Source: Gaoshiqia sediminis
GTDB lineage: Bacteria; Bacteroidota; Bacteroidia; Bacteroidales; Prolixibacteraceae
Direction: 5' to 3'
DNA length: 52,221 nucleotides
NCBI RefSeq assembly: GCF_025907915.1
Contig: NZ_JAPAAF010000031.1
Coordinates: 1-52,221 of the forward strand
The notes under the pieces are model-generated. The model worked only from the letters and a program-made list of their open reading frames with translations. It made no database searches and was not told the DNA's origin. A program made the translations under genes and the position numbers. Positions 34,634 to 43,072 of the stretch are shown here, in pieces. Each line of letters begins with the position of its first letter. The stretch's first letter is position 1.

Positions 34634-36127
34634 TTAGGCCGGCATATCAGGCAAGCTCCAGGGAGCACGGTAGGTGTGCTTGATCAGTTCGGCAGCAAAT
34701 TCTTTAGCCGGAACCGGATCGGTCCATGTTTTGTCGAATGTCGGGTGTCCGTCGTGGATTTTGAAACCGTCTTTAATAACGGTACGAATGGTTTCATCAT
34801 CTTTCAGGTTGGTGAATTCCATTTTTTCACCATTCCATTCCAGTTCTTTGTTCAGGTTTTGCAGGCGGACAGCCAATACGCCCATTACTACCATTTCGTT
34901 GAATGGTCCGGCCTCGCTGAAGTCGGAAGCGGTAGCAACGCGGTTTTCGGGGCTTTCTTTACATGCGCGGACCCAATCCATTTCGTGGCTGGTTTCAATG
35001 CGGCGACGGAATTTGGGTGCATTGGGTACACGTCCTGACAACAGCCATGGATTAACTCCGTAGCAACCGCAAATGAGTTTGTCTTTGGTGCCGTGGAAGA
35101 TAACGCCACCACCGGCATCGTTCGGGTTTTTACCGGCAGGCCATCCTTCGGGAAGCATTTGTTTGATGCCGCCATCGTACCAGAAAACTTCAACTTCGGG
35201 AAGTTTAATTTTCATTTTCTTCTTCGGGGTACGTGCCGGGAAGGTCAGTTTTACCGATTGAGCAGTAGGGGCGCAATCTTGCAGTAAGAGGGTAGAGTTG
35301 CCCTGTGCTTTGGTTGGGTAGCCCAATTCGAGGCCAACAAATACCGGGTGCAGGATGTGGCAGGCCATATCGCCCAGGGCGCCTGTACCGTAGTCCCACC
35401 AGCCGCGCCAGTTCCAGGGATGATAAACTTCGTTGTACGGGCGCATTTTTGCCGGGCCAACAAACAAGTCCCAATCAAGCGTGTCAGGAACCCAATGTCC
35501 AACCTCCGGTGTATTTAGTCCTTGCGGCCAGATCGGACGGTCGGTGAACGCTTCTACTTTGGTAATTTCACCAATCTCTCCGTTGGCGATCCATTCAGTG
35601 GTCAGGTTTACGCCTTCGCCCGATGAACCTTGGTTTCCCATGGAGGTAGCTACGTTATGTTTCGCGGCCAGTTTGGTTAGCAAACGCGACTCGTAAACCG
35701 TGTGGGTCAATGGTTTTTGCAGGTAAACGTGTTTGCCCATGGTCATGGCGTGAGCCGCTGTAATGGCGTGGGTGTGGTCTGCTGTGGCAATTACCACGCC
35801 GTCTATGGATTTACCAAGCTTATCATACATTTCCCGCCAGTCTTTAAATTTCTCAGCTTTGGGGAAATAATCGAAAACGCGCTTGGCATATTTCCAGTCA
35901 ACATCACACAGGCCGATAATGTTTTCTGATTCCAGGTTTTTCAGGTTGGCAAAACCCATACCGCCAACACCAATACCCACGAGGTTTAGTTTGTCACTCG
36001 GGGCTTTGTGTCCCAAACCTGCCACAACATAACTGGGAAGGATGGTGAATCCGGCCGCAGCAGCTGCGGCAGTTCCCAAAAACGATCTTCTGGAAACCTG
36101 ACTTTTTTCGTTTGACTTATTCTTCAT
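34634..36127 (-). CDS. Tat-exported Gfo/Idh/MocA family oxidoreductase (paralogue)
   Basis: A protein of 497 aa. It has a twin-arginine signal (SRRSFLGTAAAAAAGF), Rossmann motif GIGVGGMGFANL, GLCDVDW, IATADHTHAI, and QKPLTHTVYESRLL with the conserved Lys. The C-terminal sheet domain contains the same WNWRGWWDYGTGALGDMACH block as the 32650-34137 paralogue, so the two arose by duplication. It has its own promoter upstream and terminator downstream. The substrate is unknown; a periplasmic sugar or glycoside oxidation is the usual suggestion. Confidence 0.93.
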   Translation of the reverse strand: MKNKSNEKSQVSRRSFLGTAAAAAAGFTILPSYVVAGLGHKAPSDKLNLVGIGVGGMGFANLKNLESENIIGLCDVDWKYAKRVFDYFPKAEKFKDWREMYDKLGKSIDGVVIATADHTHAITAAHAMTMGKHVYLQKPLTHTVYESRLLTKLAAKHNVATSMGNQGSSGEGVNLTTEWIANGEIGEITKVEAFTDRPIWPQGLNTPEVGHWVPDTLDWDLFVGPAKMRPYNEVYHPWNWRGWWDYGTGALGDMACHILHPVFVGLELGYPTKAQGNSTLLLQDCAPTAQSVKLTFPARTPKKKMKIKLPEVEVFWYDGGIKQMLPEGWPAGKNPNDAGGGVIFHGTKDKLICGCYGVNPWLLSGRVPNAPKFRRRIETSHEMDWVRACKESPENRVATASDFSEAGPFNEMVVMGVLAVRLQNLNKELEWNGEKMEFTNLKDDETIRTVIKDGFKIHDGHPTFDKTWTDPVPAKEFAAELIKHTYRAPWSLPDMPA

Positions 36128-36197
36128 AGTTCAATAAAATGAAATTGATTTAGGTGTGTGTTTTTGAATAATGATGGCTCATTTTTAAAAAACCTTC

Positions 36198-36228
36198 TAA
36201 AGATAAAACTATCCGGATGATTGGCAAA
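36198..36228 (-). promoter_or_regulatory. Promoter of the 34634-36127 oxidoreductase
   Basis: On the minus strand, TTTG (36228-36225), exactly 19 nt, then TATCTTTA (36205-36198), one mismatch from TAnnTTTG. About 70 nt of 5' leader precede the ATG. Confidence 0.6.
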
Positions 36229-36359
36229 ACTGTTTTCGATCATAATGGCCACTCCAGAAACCTGTAGCTTGGCTTAAGGGATTGAAAATTAATCTGTAGG
36301 TTGGGATTTATTTTGTTTGCTGACTATAGCTTTTGTCTATTCTGAATAAAAAAAATCAA

Positions 36360-36391
36360 TTTGATTGGTGCAGGGGGGCGGTTTATATTTG
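36360..36391 (+). promoter_or_regulatory. Promoter of the peroxiredoxin gene
   Basis: TTTG (36360-36363), 20 nt, then TATATTTG (36384-36391), a full match to the Bacteroidota housekeeping consensus. The leader of about 80 nt before 36478 shows no further structure. The rest of the 350-bp divergent gap (36128-36477) is AT-rich without other signals. Confidence 0.7.
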
Positions 36392-36477
36392 CGGGAGTAA
36401 TTTTTATCAAGTCTTAATAAGACAAGTAGAAGTTCCCTCAAAAACAATCAAAAAGAACAATAACATTTAAATTTTAC

Positions 36478-37014
36478 ATGATGAAAACAATTGGAGATAA
36501 ATTTCCGGCATTCAAAAAGACAGCAGTGGTTTCACTTGAAGCCGGTAACGAGTTTGAAACGTTAACCAACGATAATATTCAAGGAAAATGGAGTGTAATT
36601 TTTTGGTGGCCAAAGGATTTTACCTTTGTGTGCCCTACCGAGATTACGGGTTTTAATGATCATTTTGATTCATTTGAAAAACTGGATGCCAACTTGATCG
36701 GGGCTTCCACTGACTCCGAATTTGTACACCTGGCCTGGCGAAATGACCATCCGGGACTGAAGCAACTGAAATTCCCGATGTTGGCCGACACATCCAAATC
36801 GCTGGCCGAAGACCTCGGTATTTTGGAAGCAGAAGAGAAAATTGCTTACCGTGCAACGTTTATTGTTGATCCGGAAGGAACAATCCGCTGGGTATCGGCA
36901 AACGACCTGGCCATTGGCCGCAATGTGCCGGAGGTTGTTCGTGTACTGGAAGCTTTGCAAACCGGAAAGCTGACACCTTGCGACTGGAATCCGGGACAAG
37001 CGACTTTATCATAA
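36478..37014 (+). CDS. Peroxiredoxin (AhpC/Tsa family)
   Basis: A 178-aa cytoplasmic thiol peroxidase that reduces hydrogen peroxide and organic peroxides. The peroxidatic Cys52 lies in KDFTFVCPTEITGF, and a C-terminal resolving Cys168 in LTPCDWNPG, so it is a 2-Cys type. The thioredoxin fold segment FIVDPEGTIRWVSAND is intact. The gene starts with two ATG codons; the second (36481) is equally possible. It is monocistronic, with a consensus promoter and terminator. No AhpF is nearby. Confidence 0.94.
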   Translation: MMKTIGDKFPAFKKTAVVSLEAGNEFETLTNDNIQGKWSVIFWWPKDFTFVCPTEITGFNDHFDSFEKLDANLIGASTDSEFVHLAWRNDHPGLKQLKFPMLADTSKSLAEDLGILEAEEKIAYRATFIVDPEGTIRWVSANDLAIGRNVPEVVRVLEALQTGKLTPCDWNPGQATLS

Positions 37015-37038
37015 GTCTATAGCAAATAGTATGAATTT

Positions 37039-37066
37039 GGGGGGCTCGTTTGAGTTCCCCTTTTTT
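37039..37066 (+). terminator. Terminator after peroxiredoxin
   Basis: GGGGGGCTC (37039-37047) pairs with GAGTTCCCC (37052-37060, two G-U), with a GTTT loop and six T. Confidence 0.85.
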
Positions 37067-37085
37067 GTGCCTGCAAAGTCGGGGC

Positions 37086-37110
37086 AAAAAAAAAGGCCCC
37101 GAAGGACCTT
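37086..37110 (-). terminator. Terminator with UUCG tetraloop after the outer membrane barrel gene
   Basis: The minus-strand RNA AAGGUCC-UUCG-GGGCCUU (37110-37093) is a 7-bp stem closed by a UUCG tetraloop, followed by a run of T (the A run 37086-37092). It lies 26 bp after the stop at 37137. Confidence 0.9.
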
Positions 37111-37136
37111 CAACAATAGATTCGTTAAACAGCTAT

Positions 37137-39626
37137 CTAAAAACCGCCCTCTTCAAAATCCATTTCGTTGGTGTCGGAGGATGAGTCAGATCGATCCATT
37201 TTGTAGTTGTTGATTTTGTAACTGAGTGTCAGTGTGAATACGCGTGGTTCGCGTTTGAATTTGTAGGTTGAGTTGAAGTTGGTTCCGCTGGAGCTGCCTT
37301 CGTGTTTGGCCGAGCCAAAGGCATCGCGCAGGCTCAGGGTAGCCGTCAGTTTCTTGTTCATGAAATCTTGCCGGTACGAGATATTGGAGAAAAACATGCC
37401 TTTATTGTCGCCTTGTGCCGAAACTGAAGGTCCGCGGTACATGCCCATGAGTTGCATCCGGCTGTTGTCCGAAAATTTGATGGTCCCGTTCAGTCTGCCG
37501 TCCACATTGGTGCTTTCGCGGTTAACCGATTGCCCCAACACCTCACCATCCAGTTTGTAGTTGTACACCGAAACCGAGGTATTCAGCAACAACCATTCGG
37601 TCAGATTTAGGTTGGCCATCAGTTCGCCCCCTAACGAGGAGTCGCTATTTAAATTATCCGAAGTCATATACAAAATGCCATCGTCTCCCAGTTGGTTTAG
37701 GCGGGTAATCAGGTTGTTGGTTACCCGGTAAAAACCCTCCAGCGAAATGAAGGAACGGCCAAAGCGTTTCATGTAACTCAGATCGAACGAATCGGTGTAC
37801 TCTGGTTCAAGTGCGGGATTACCGATACGGATGCTGTATTGGTTCATGTAGCTGGGGAACGGGTCCAGGTCGCGGCCCCCGGGGCGGTTTATACGACGGC
37901 TGTAACTAGTCATCAGCTGGCTTTTGTCGAATAATTCGTACGACAGGTGCAACGAGGGAAACAGGTCGAAGCGGTCGAGTTTGTACGATTCGGTTGCCAT
38001 GGCATGTTGAATCTCACGGTCGGTATATTCGCCGCGCAGGCCCGCCATGTATTCAACAGGCCCCATTTTGTTCGAGAAGGTGGAATACACCGAGTGGATA
38101 TCGCGTTTAAAGTCCATCCTGCTTGAAAAGTTGGAGTTGTTCACCCATTGCTGGGTTTCCGGGTCGAAATCCTCGAAAAGGTAATCTTCCGTTTCACGGT
38201 CGAGGCGGCTTTGCCATCCGGCTTCCAGTTTGCCATCCGGGCCAACCGAGCGCGTATAATCCAATTTCATCCGGTAATCGTTCGATTCTTCTCCTTCGGT
38301 GGTTCGGATTTGCAGGTCGTAGATGTCCGTGGGCTGGAAATTGGCATCAGCCACAATTTCCGATTGAAATTCTACATCATCTCCATTGCGGTAGCGGTAG
38401 TTAAACAAACCTTCCAGTTTGTGGGAGCCATCTTCGTTGTATTTGTGCAGGAAGTTTATGTTCCCGCTAACGTAGTCATTTTTTCGTTCGGAGCTTTCTG
38501 TATTGACTGTGTACTCGTCAAGCGTCAGCGGAACCGTGTAATGATGGGTTAAGCCATTACTGAGCGAGCTGGAATTATACTGTCCCGCATTGGCCATAAA
38601 GCCCAGCGTAGTTTTGTCGCTCAGGTAAAAGTCCACCCCTCCTTTTACCCCGAACCCCTTACGGGTAAAGCTGCGATCGCCTTTCATAATTAGATATTCG
38701 GTGTTGTCGTTCAGGAATGTTTCGCGGGTCGATTCGTTTTCGCCGGAAAACTGCTGGTGATTGTTGTCGATGCCAAATGAAAGGTTTCGTTTCTTGGTTT
38801 TGTGGTTAACAGTCAGATCAATACGTCGTTTGTCGCCTGTGCCGATCATGGTATTTACCACGCCGTTAAACCCGGAAAGAATGTTCTTCTTCATCACCAG
38901 GTTGATGATGCCCGCGTTTCCGTCGGGGTCGTATTTTACAGAAGGGTTGGTGATAATTTCGATGGTTTCGAGGGCTGAAGCGGGAATTTGTTGCAGTGCA
39001 TCGCTTCCGGAGAGTACACTGGGACGTCCGTCGATAAATACGGTAAAGCTCGACGATCCGCGCAGGGTGACATTCCCTTCGATATCCACCTGGATCGAAG
39101 GCGTGTTTTCGAGCACATCAACGGCAGTTCCGCCAGCTGCGTTGATATCCTGGGCAACGTTGATGATTTTTTTATCGATTTTATACTCCACCCGGGCACG
39201 GTCGGCCACAACTTCCACGGCGCCGATTTCCTCGGTGGCCGGTTCCAACTCAATCACACCCAGCTCAATTTGGCGGTTGTTGGGGGTGATGCGTACATTG
39301 TTGATACGTGTTTTATTGAAACCGATGAAATTGGCCTCTACATAAAATGTTCCCGGGACTAGATTGCCAATCCGGAATTCGCCATTGACATCGGTGATGC
39401 CGCCGGTAATCAGCGACGAGTCGCGGCTACTGAAAATAGAAATATTGGCATATTCCATAGCCTGGTTGGTGCCGTTTTCAACTACTTTCCCTTTAATAAC
39501 AGATTGTACCGGAAGGCTTGCCGTTTCAGTTACCTTTGGACCACTGGTTTGGCCCATTGCTTGTAAGCCTGCCAGAAATAAGAACATGAACAGTACTTTT
39601 CCTTTTCTCTTCAAAAAATCTTTCAT
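37137..39626 (-). CDS. TonB-receptor-like outer membrane beta-barrel protein (OMP_b-brl_3 family)
   Basis: A protein of 829 aa with signal peptide (MKDFLKRKGKVLFMFLFLAG...MGQ). Then come a CarboxypepD_reg-like domain (IKGKVVENGTNQAMEYANISIFS, about 43-130), a plug-like domain (about 155-245, DVLENTPSIQVDIEGNVTLRGSSS) and a long barrel. The tail ends in an acidic stretch (DSSSDTNEMDFEEGGF) rather than the usual aromatic beta-signal, though GGF supplies a terminal Phe. No classical TonB box is obvious. Such proteins often import peptides, metals or unknown ligands. It is monocistronic; the neighbours do not reveal a ligand. Confidence 0.9.
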   Translation of the reverse strand: MKDFLKRKGKVLFMFLFLAGLQAMGQTSGPKVTETASLPVQSVIKGKVVENGTNQAMEYANISIFSSRDSSLITGGITDVNGEFRIGNLVPGTFYVEANFIGFNKTRINNVRITPNNRQIELGVIELEPATEEIGAVEVVADRARVEYKIDKKIINVAQDINAAGGTAVDVLENTPSIQVDIEGNVTLRGSSSFTVFIDGRPSVLSGSDALQQIPASALETIEIITNPSVKYDPDGNAGIINLVMKKNILSGFNGVVNTMIGTGDKRRIDLTVNHKTKKRNLSFGIDNNHQQFSGENESTRETFLNDNTEYLIMKGDRSFTRKGFGVKGGVDFYLSDKTTLGFMANAGQYNSSSLSNGLTHHYTVPLTLDEYTVNTESSERKNDYVSGNINFLHKYNEDGSHKLEGLFNYRYRNGDDVEFQSEIVADANFQPTDIYDLQIRTTEGEESNDYRMKLDYTRSVGPDGKLEAGWQSRLDRETEDYLFEDFDPETQQWVNNSNFSSRMDFKRDIHSVYSTFSNKMGPVEYMAGLRGEYTDREIQHAMATESYKLDRFDLFPSLHLSYELFDKSQLMTSYSRRINRPGGRDLDPFPSYMNQYSIRIGNPALEPEYTDSFDLSYMKRFGRSFISLEGFYRVTNNLITRLNQLGDDGILYMTSDNLNSDSSLGGELMANLNLTEWLLLNTSVSVYNYKLDGEVLGQSVNRESTNVDGRLNGTIKFSDNSRMQLMGMYRGPSVSAQGDNKGMFFSNISYRQDFMNKKLTATLSLRDAFGSAKHEGSSSGTNFNSTYKFKREPRVFTLTLSYKINNYKMDRSDSSSDTNEMDFEEGGF

Positions 39627-39845
39627 CGTATAATCTTGCTTGTTCTACTAATTTGGTTTTGTTTCGCATGTTTTATGACACAAAATCGGGCGAACAGTTT
39701 AATGATTGCAACATGAATCTTGTTAACGTTTGTGAATGGATCTTCCGCTCAATCTCTGGTTTTTTCGGGTCTAAACAAGTTAATAAACTGTTTTCAAGGA
39801 CTTCGTCATTAGGACAGGGCATGGCACATTTCTTTTCAGAATATG

Positions 39846-39853
39846 TATATTTG
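39846..39853 (+). promoter_or_regulatory. Promoter -7 element for the TIM-barrel lipoprotein gene
   Basis: TATATTTG is an exact TAnnTTTG match 52 nt before the ATG at 39905; no clear -33 TTTG is seen at the expected spacing. Confidence 0.4.
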
Positions 39854-39904
39854 TTCCTTCCTAAAACTAATTTTTATCAACTAATATTTATTAAAACCTG
39901 TAAA

Positions 39905-40798
39905 ATGAAAAGAGTAAACACATCTCTCCGGGTCTTTTTATTGTTAATGACAGTCTCGGTTTCAGCCCTGTTTGTTCAATCCTGTGGAAATGCCAAAAGC
40001 CAGCAAACAGAGTCGCCAGCTAAAAAGAACATTGGTATTCAACTATGGTCGGTTCGCGATGCCATGAATGCGGATGCCGCTGCCACAATTGCCCGTTTGG
40101 GTGAAATTGGCTACACCTATGTGGAAGCAGCCGGCTATGCCGATGGTAAGTTTTACGGCATGGAACCTGCCGAATTTAAGGGCTTGCTGGAACAAAACGG
40201 CATGAGCATGCGTGGTTCGCACACCGGTATCAACCTGCCGAAAGAAGGCGAATGGGAACAAGCCATGCAATGGTGGGACGACTGCATTGCAGCCCACAAA
40301 GCGGTTGGCGCCGAATGGATTGTAAAACCATCCATGGGAGCCGATTCGTACCGTAGCCTGGATACCTTGCAATTATATTGTGATTATTACAATGCGATTG
40401 GTGAGAAATGTAATGTTGCCGGCATCCGTTTTGGCTACCACAACCACGATCGCGAATTCACTACCGAGTTTGATGGGGTGATTTTTTATGATTACCTGCT
40501 GCAAAATACCGATCCCGAAAAAGTCATGTTCGAGCTCGACCTTTATTGGATACAGGAAGGCGGCAAGAACGCGGTGGACTATTTCAATCAGTATCCCGGG
40601 CGTTTTGAACTGTACCATGTGAAAGATGTGGAAGAGCTTGGAGCCAGCGGCACAATGGACTTTCAGCCGGCATTCGAGGCTGCCGAAAAAGCAGGCATGA
40701 AAGATTATATTGTGGAAGTGGAACGCTACAATTTCGAGCCAATTGTAAGCGTGGAGAAAAGTTTCGAGTTCCTGAACAATGCCGAATATGCCAAGTAG
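39905..40798 (+). CDS. Sugar phosphate isomerase/epimerase-like TIM-barrel lipoprotein
   Basis: A protein of 297 aa. The N terminus is a lipoprotein signal (LFVQSC, Cys27), so the enzyme sits outside the cytoplasm. The AP_endonuc_2/xylose-isomerase-like barrel shows IGIQLWSVRDAM, LGEIGYTYVEAAGY, FGYHNHDREF, FELDLYWIQEGG and YHVKDV, with the His/Glu/Asp metal ligands expected of the family. The exported location, matching the two Tat oxidoreductases in the same region, suggests work on sugars in the periplasm, but no shared pathway is proven. The start at 39905 is chosen for the signal peptide; upstream codons are non-coding. Confidence 0.88.
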   Translation: MKRVNTSLRVFLLLMTVSVSALFVQSCGNAKSQQTESPAKKNIGIQLWSVRDAMNADAAATIARLGEIGYTYVEAAGYADGKFYGMEPAEFKGLLEQNGMSMRGSHTGINLPKEGEWEQAMQWWDDCIAAHKAVGAEWIVKPSMGADSYRSLDTLQLYCDYYNAIGEKCNVAGIRFGYHNHDREFTTEFDGVIFYDYLLQNTDPEKVMFELDLYWIQEGGKNAVDYFNQYPGRFELYHVKDVEELGASGTMDFQPAFEAAEKAGMKDYIVEVERYNFEPIVSVEKSFEFLNNAEYAK

Positions 40799-40817
40799 CG
40801 ATATTTGCAAATATTTT

Positions 40818-40848
40818 AAGCCCGGTTCGTTTGAGCCGGGCTTTTTTA
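40818..40848 (+). terminator. Terminator after the TIM-barrel gene
   Basis: AAGCCCGG (40818-40825) and CCGGGCTT (40836-40843) form a perfect stem, followed by a T run to 40847. Confidence 0.9.
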
Positions 40849-40893
40849 TTGGAATGATATATGATGCATTTAAGTCTTCGGATGATTCATTCG

Positions 40894-41060
40894 AAAAAAG
40901 AAAGGCAGTCCTCTGACTGCCTTTTCCGCCCCGGTCTCCCGGGAACTAACCTAAACCAACTAAACCTATTAAACCATGAGCTTGCCGGAAATTGCTTTCC
41001 GGTTTGCCACTTGATTCAGTACTTGCCGGTAACGGGTGTTACCAAACAAATACTTTCGAT
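40894..41060 (-). ncRNA. Candidate structured small RNA with GNRA hairpins
   Basis: No protein-coding sequence lies here, but minus-strand reading gives a tidy RNA gene. It has an exact -7 element TATCTTTG (41075-41068). The hairpin GGUAAC/GUUACC follows, then CCGGAAA-GCAA-UUUCCGG (a GNRA tetraloop), a G/U-rich linker (GGUUUAAUAGGUUUAG and on), then CCCGG-GAGA-CCGGG (a second GNRA tetraloop). It ends with the terminator stem AAAGGCAGUC/GACUGCCUUU (40924-40901 region) and a T tract ending about 40894. Length is about 167 nt. I could not assign it to tmRNA, SRP RNA or RNase P, and 6S RNA is not evident. It lies between the TIM-barrel gene and murQ. Confidence 0.6.
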
Positions 41061-41231
41061 TTCGTGGCAAAGATATCAAAAAATCAATACACCTGCACGT
41101 ATTTTTTTGAATAAATAAAGTATGTTTTACTTTTAACGTAAAGTCCAGTCAGCCATGTAGAAACGAATTGGCGTGATCCTCAGACTGAAGAGATGGAGGC
41201 TTTGTATTTTCGATTGTGGGAAGGCAGGTTT

Positions 41232-42041
41232 TTATCGTCGCTTTTCGGCTTCCAGTACTTTGCTGACCGATCCGTGCATCAGCAATAAGCGGCGGGCGCG
41301 ATCCTGATCGTAGCCCAGTTCGTCCATAATCATGCGTGTGCCGCGGAGTACCAGTTTCTGGTTGGTCAGCTGCATGTTTACCATTTTATTGCCCTTTACG
41401 CGTCCCAATTTGATCATCAGGGTGGTGGTAATCATGTTGAGGATGAGTTTTTGGGCTGTGCCGGCTTTCATGCGTGTGCTACCGGTTACAAATTCGGGCC
41501 CCACAATGGCTTCAATGGGAATGTCCACGCTGGCAGCCAGTTGCGAACCCGGGTTGTTGGTGATGCAAGCGGTCAGGATTCCTTGTTCGCGGGCCGTTTT
41601 TACGGCGCCAATCACAAATGGGGTGCGGCCCGATGCGGCAATACCCACCACAGTGTCCAGTTCATTGATCTTCCACGCCTGCAATTCTTTCCATCCCAGC
41701 GTTTCGTCGTCTTCGGCCGATTCCACAGCTTTACGGATGGCACGGTCACCTCCGGCAATAATCCCGATCACCAATCCATCTTCTACGCCAAAGGTTGGCG
41801 GAATTTCCGAGGCATCTAAAATGCCCAGCCGGCCGCTGGTGCCGGCCCCAATATAAAACAGTCGTCCTCCCTTTTGCATCCGTTCCACCAAACTCAATAC
41901 CAGCTTCTCAATTTGCGGGATTACCTGTTTAACGGCAGGCAAAACCTTCCGGTCTTCTTCATGAATGCCATTCAATAACTCGTTTACCGATCGGTTTTCG
42001 AGGTTGTCATAAAGGGAACTTGATTCGGTAATGTTGATCAT
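41232..42041 (-). CDS. murQ: N-acetylmuramic acid 6-phosphate etherase
   Basis: This enzyme cleaves the lactyl ether of MurNAc-6-phosphate to GlcNAc-6-phosphate and D-lactate, a cytoplasmic step in recovery of peptidoglycan sugars. At 269 aa it is somewhat shorter than the E. coli enzyme at the C terminus. The SIS-domain signatures FYIGAGTSGRLGILDASEIPPTFG (with the catalytic Glu), GIAASGRTPFVIGA and GSTRMKAGTAQKLILNM are complete. It starts 13 bp after the kinase gene, so the two are co-transcribed; together they would phosphorylate and then split MurNAc or process GlcNAc. Confidence 0.97.
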   Translation of the reverse strand: MINITESSSLYDNLENRSVNELLNGIHEEDRKVLPAVKQVIPQIEKLVLSLVERMQKGGRLFYIGAGTSGRLGILDASEIPPTFGVEDGLVIGIIAGGDRAIRKAVESAEDDETLGWKELQAWKINELDTVVGIAASGRTPFVIGAVKTAREQGILTACITNNPGSQLAASVDIPIEAIVGPEFVTGSTRMKAGTAQKLILNMITTTLMIKLGRVKGNKMVNMQLTNQKLVLRGTRMIMDELGYDQDRARRLLLMHGSVSKVLEAEKRR

Positions 42042-42054
42042 CGCGTCAGATTTT

Positions 42055-42888
42055 TTAATGCCTGTGATAGGCTAATAATCCGTCAATTGGTTCTTTTAAA
42101 ATTCGGCCCGGTGTCAAGCCATCCTGTTCCAGTACCGTTTTCAGTACTTCCTGAAAATGGAAAGCCACTGAACCTACAAAATTAACGGGCAATTCTTTTG
42201 CCAGTGGCAACATCAATACATTTCTGCGGATAAAAGCGGTGAGGTTCGTATGCACAAACTCCCGGCACCAGGGGTGATTTATTTCTTCGGAAAGGAAAAC
42301 GGCAAATTCAGCCAGATACTTGTTTGGCCGCTCCTGCCGGTACACGCGGTTCAATACCTCATCTTTGGTTAACTGAAAGCGCCCTTCGAATTTCTTCCGC
42401 ACATCAGGGGGCATCACCTTCTTAAAAAAATCGCCCAGCAGGTTGCGGCCCATCACGGCGCCACTACCTTCATCGCCTAAAATAAAGCCTAATGGAGGAA
42501 TATTGTCAATCACATTTTTACCATCGTAATAACAAGCGTTTGAGCCGGTGCCCAAAATACAGGCAATACCTGCTGCGTGCTGGCAGGCTGCGCGGGCTGC
42601 TCCCATAAGGTCGCTGTAAACATGGCAGGGCGCCTGCCCGAAAAGTTGGTTGAGCGCCTGTTCAATTACCGAGGCTTTTTCGGCATTTACAATACCGGCA
42701 CCGTAATAATAAATGGTCTCCACCTTGGTGGCTATCGGGAGAAGCGCCTGACGGAGTTCACGCTCAATGTCTTCACCCGACCGGAAAAACGGATTGATGC
42801 CGGAGGTTTGAACCCGGACGCTTTCTCCTGACGGATTGAAAAATATCCAGTCAGTTTTGGTAGAACCACTGTCGGCAATTAACTTCAT
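42055..42888 (-). CDS. N-acetylhexosamine kinase (BadF/BadG/BcrA/BcrD ATPase family)
   Basis: A 277-aa ASKHA-fold kinase. Phosphate-1 motif MKLIADSGSTKTDWIFF opens the protein; ILGTGSNACYYDGKNV and LGDEGSGAVMGRNLL are the second phosphate and sugar loops. Family members phosphorylate GlcNAc or MurNAc (NagK/MurK type); adjacency to murQ favours MurNAc, GlcNAc, or both. The start is set at MKLIADSG (42888) because earlier codons do not match the family. It is divergent from the nagB-PIG-L gene across a 184-bp gap. Confidence 0.88.
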   Translation of the reverse strand: MKLIADSGSTKTDWIFFNPSGESVRVQTSGINPFFRSGEDIERELRQALLPIATKVETIYYYGAGIVNAEKASVIEQALNQLFGQAPCHVYSDLMGAARAACQHAAGIACILGTGSNACYYDGKNVIDNIPPLGFILGDEGSGAVMGRNLLGDFFKKVMPPDVRKKFEGRFQLTKDEVLNRVYRQERPNKYLAEFAVFLSEEINHPWCREFVHTNLTAFIRRNVLMLPLAKELPVNFVGSVAFHFQEVLKTVLEQDGLTPGRILKEPIDGLLAYHRH

Positions 42889-43009
42889 CTTGTTTTGCTT
42901 TTGGGGGATGAATCGTGTGCGAAATGAATGGTCATAGCTTGTTTTGGGGTACAAATATATGGAAATAATTACAGGCTCGAAGATCGTCCGGAAACCTATG
43001 CGGCACGCC

Positions 43010-43040
43010 TTGTTCTTTCACTTAAATATCGTTAGATTTG
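43010..43040 (+). promoter_or_regulatory. Promoter of the nagB-led operon
   Basis: TTG (43010-43012), 20 nt, then TAGATTTG (43033-43040), a full match to TAnnTTTG, 33 nt before the chosen ATG at 43073. It supports that start over the longer frame from 42944, which would begin upstream of the promoter. Confidence 0.7.
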
Positions 43041-43072
43041 TTTTTGGGTTCGTAAATAAAATACTAAATGCT

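Noticed and set aside
32650-40798. A single sugar-oxidation operon of the Tat oxidoreductases and the TIM-barrel lipoprotein
   Set aside because: Separate promoters, terminators and opposite strands, with unrelated genes between, do not support one operon.
40978-41016. 12-codon plus-strand ORF with ATG after AAACC
   Set aside because: It lies across the hairpins of the proposed minus-strand small RNA, has no SD or promoter and no similarity to a leader peptide.
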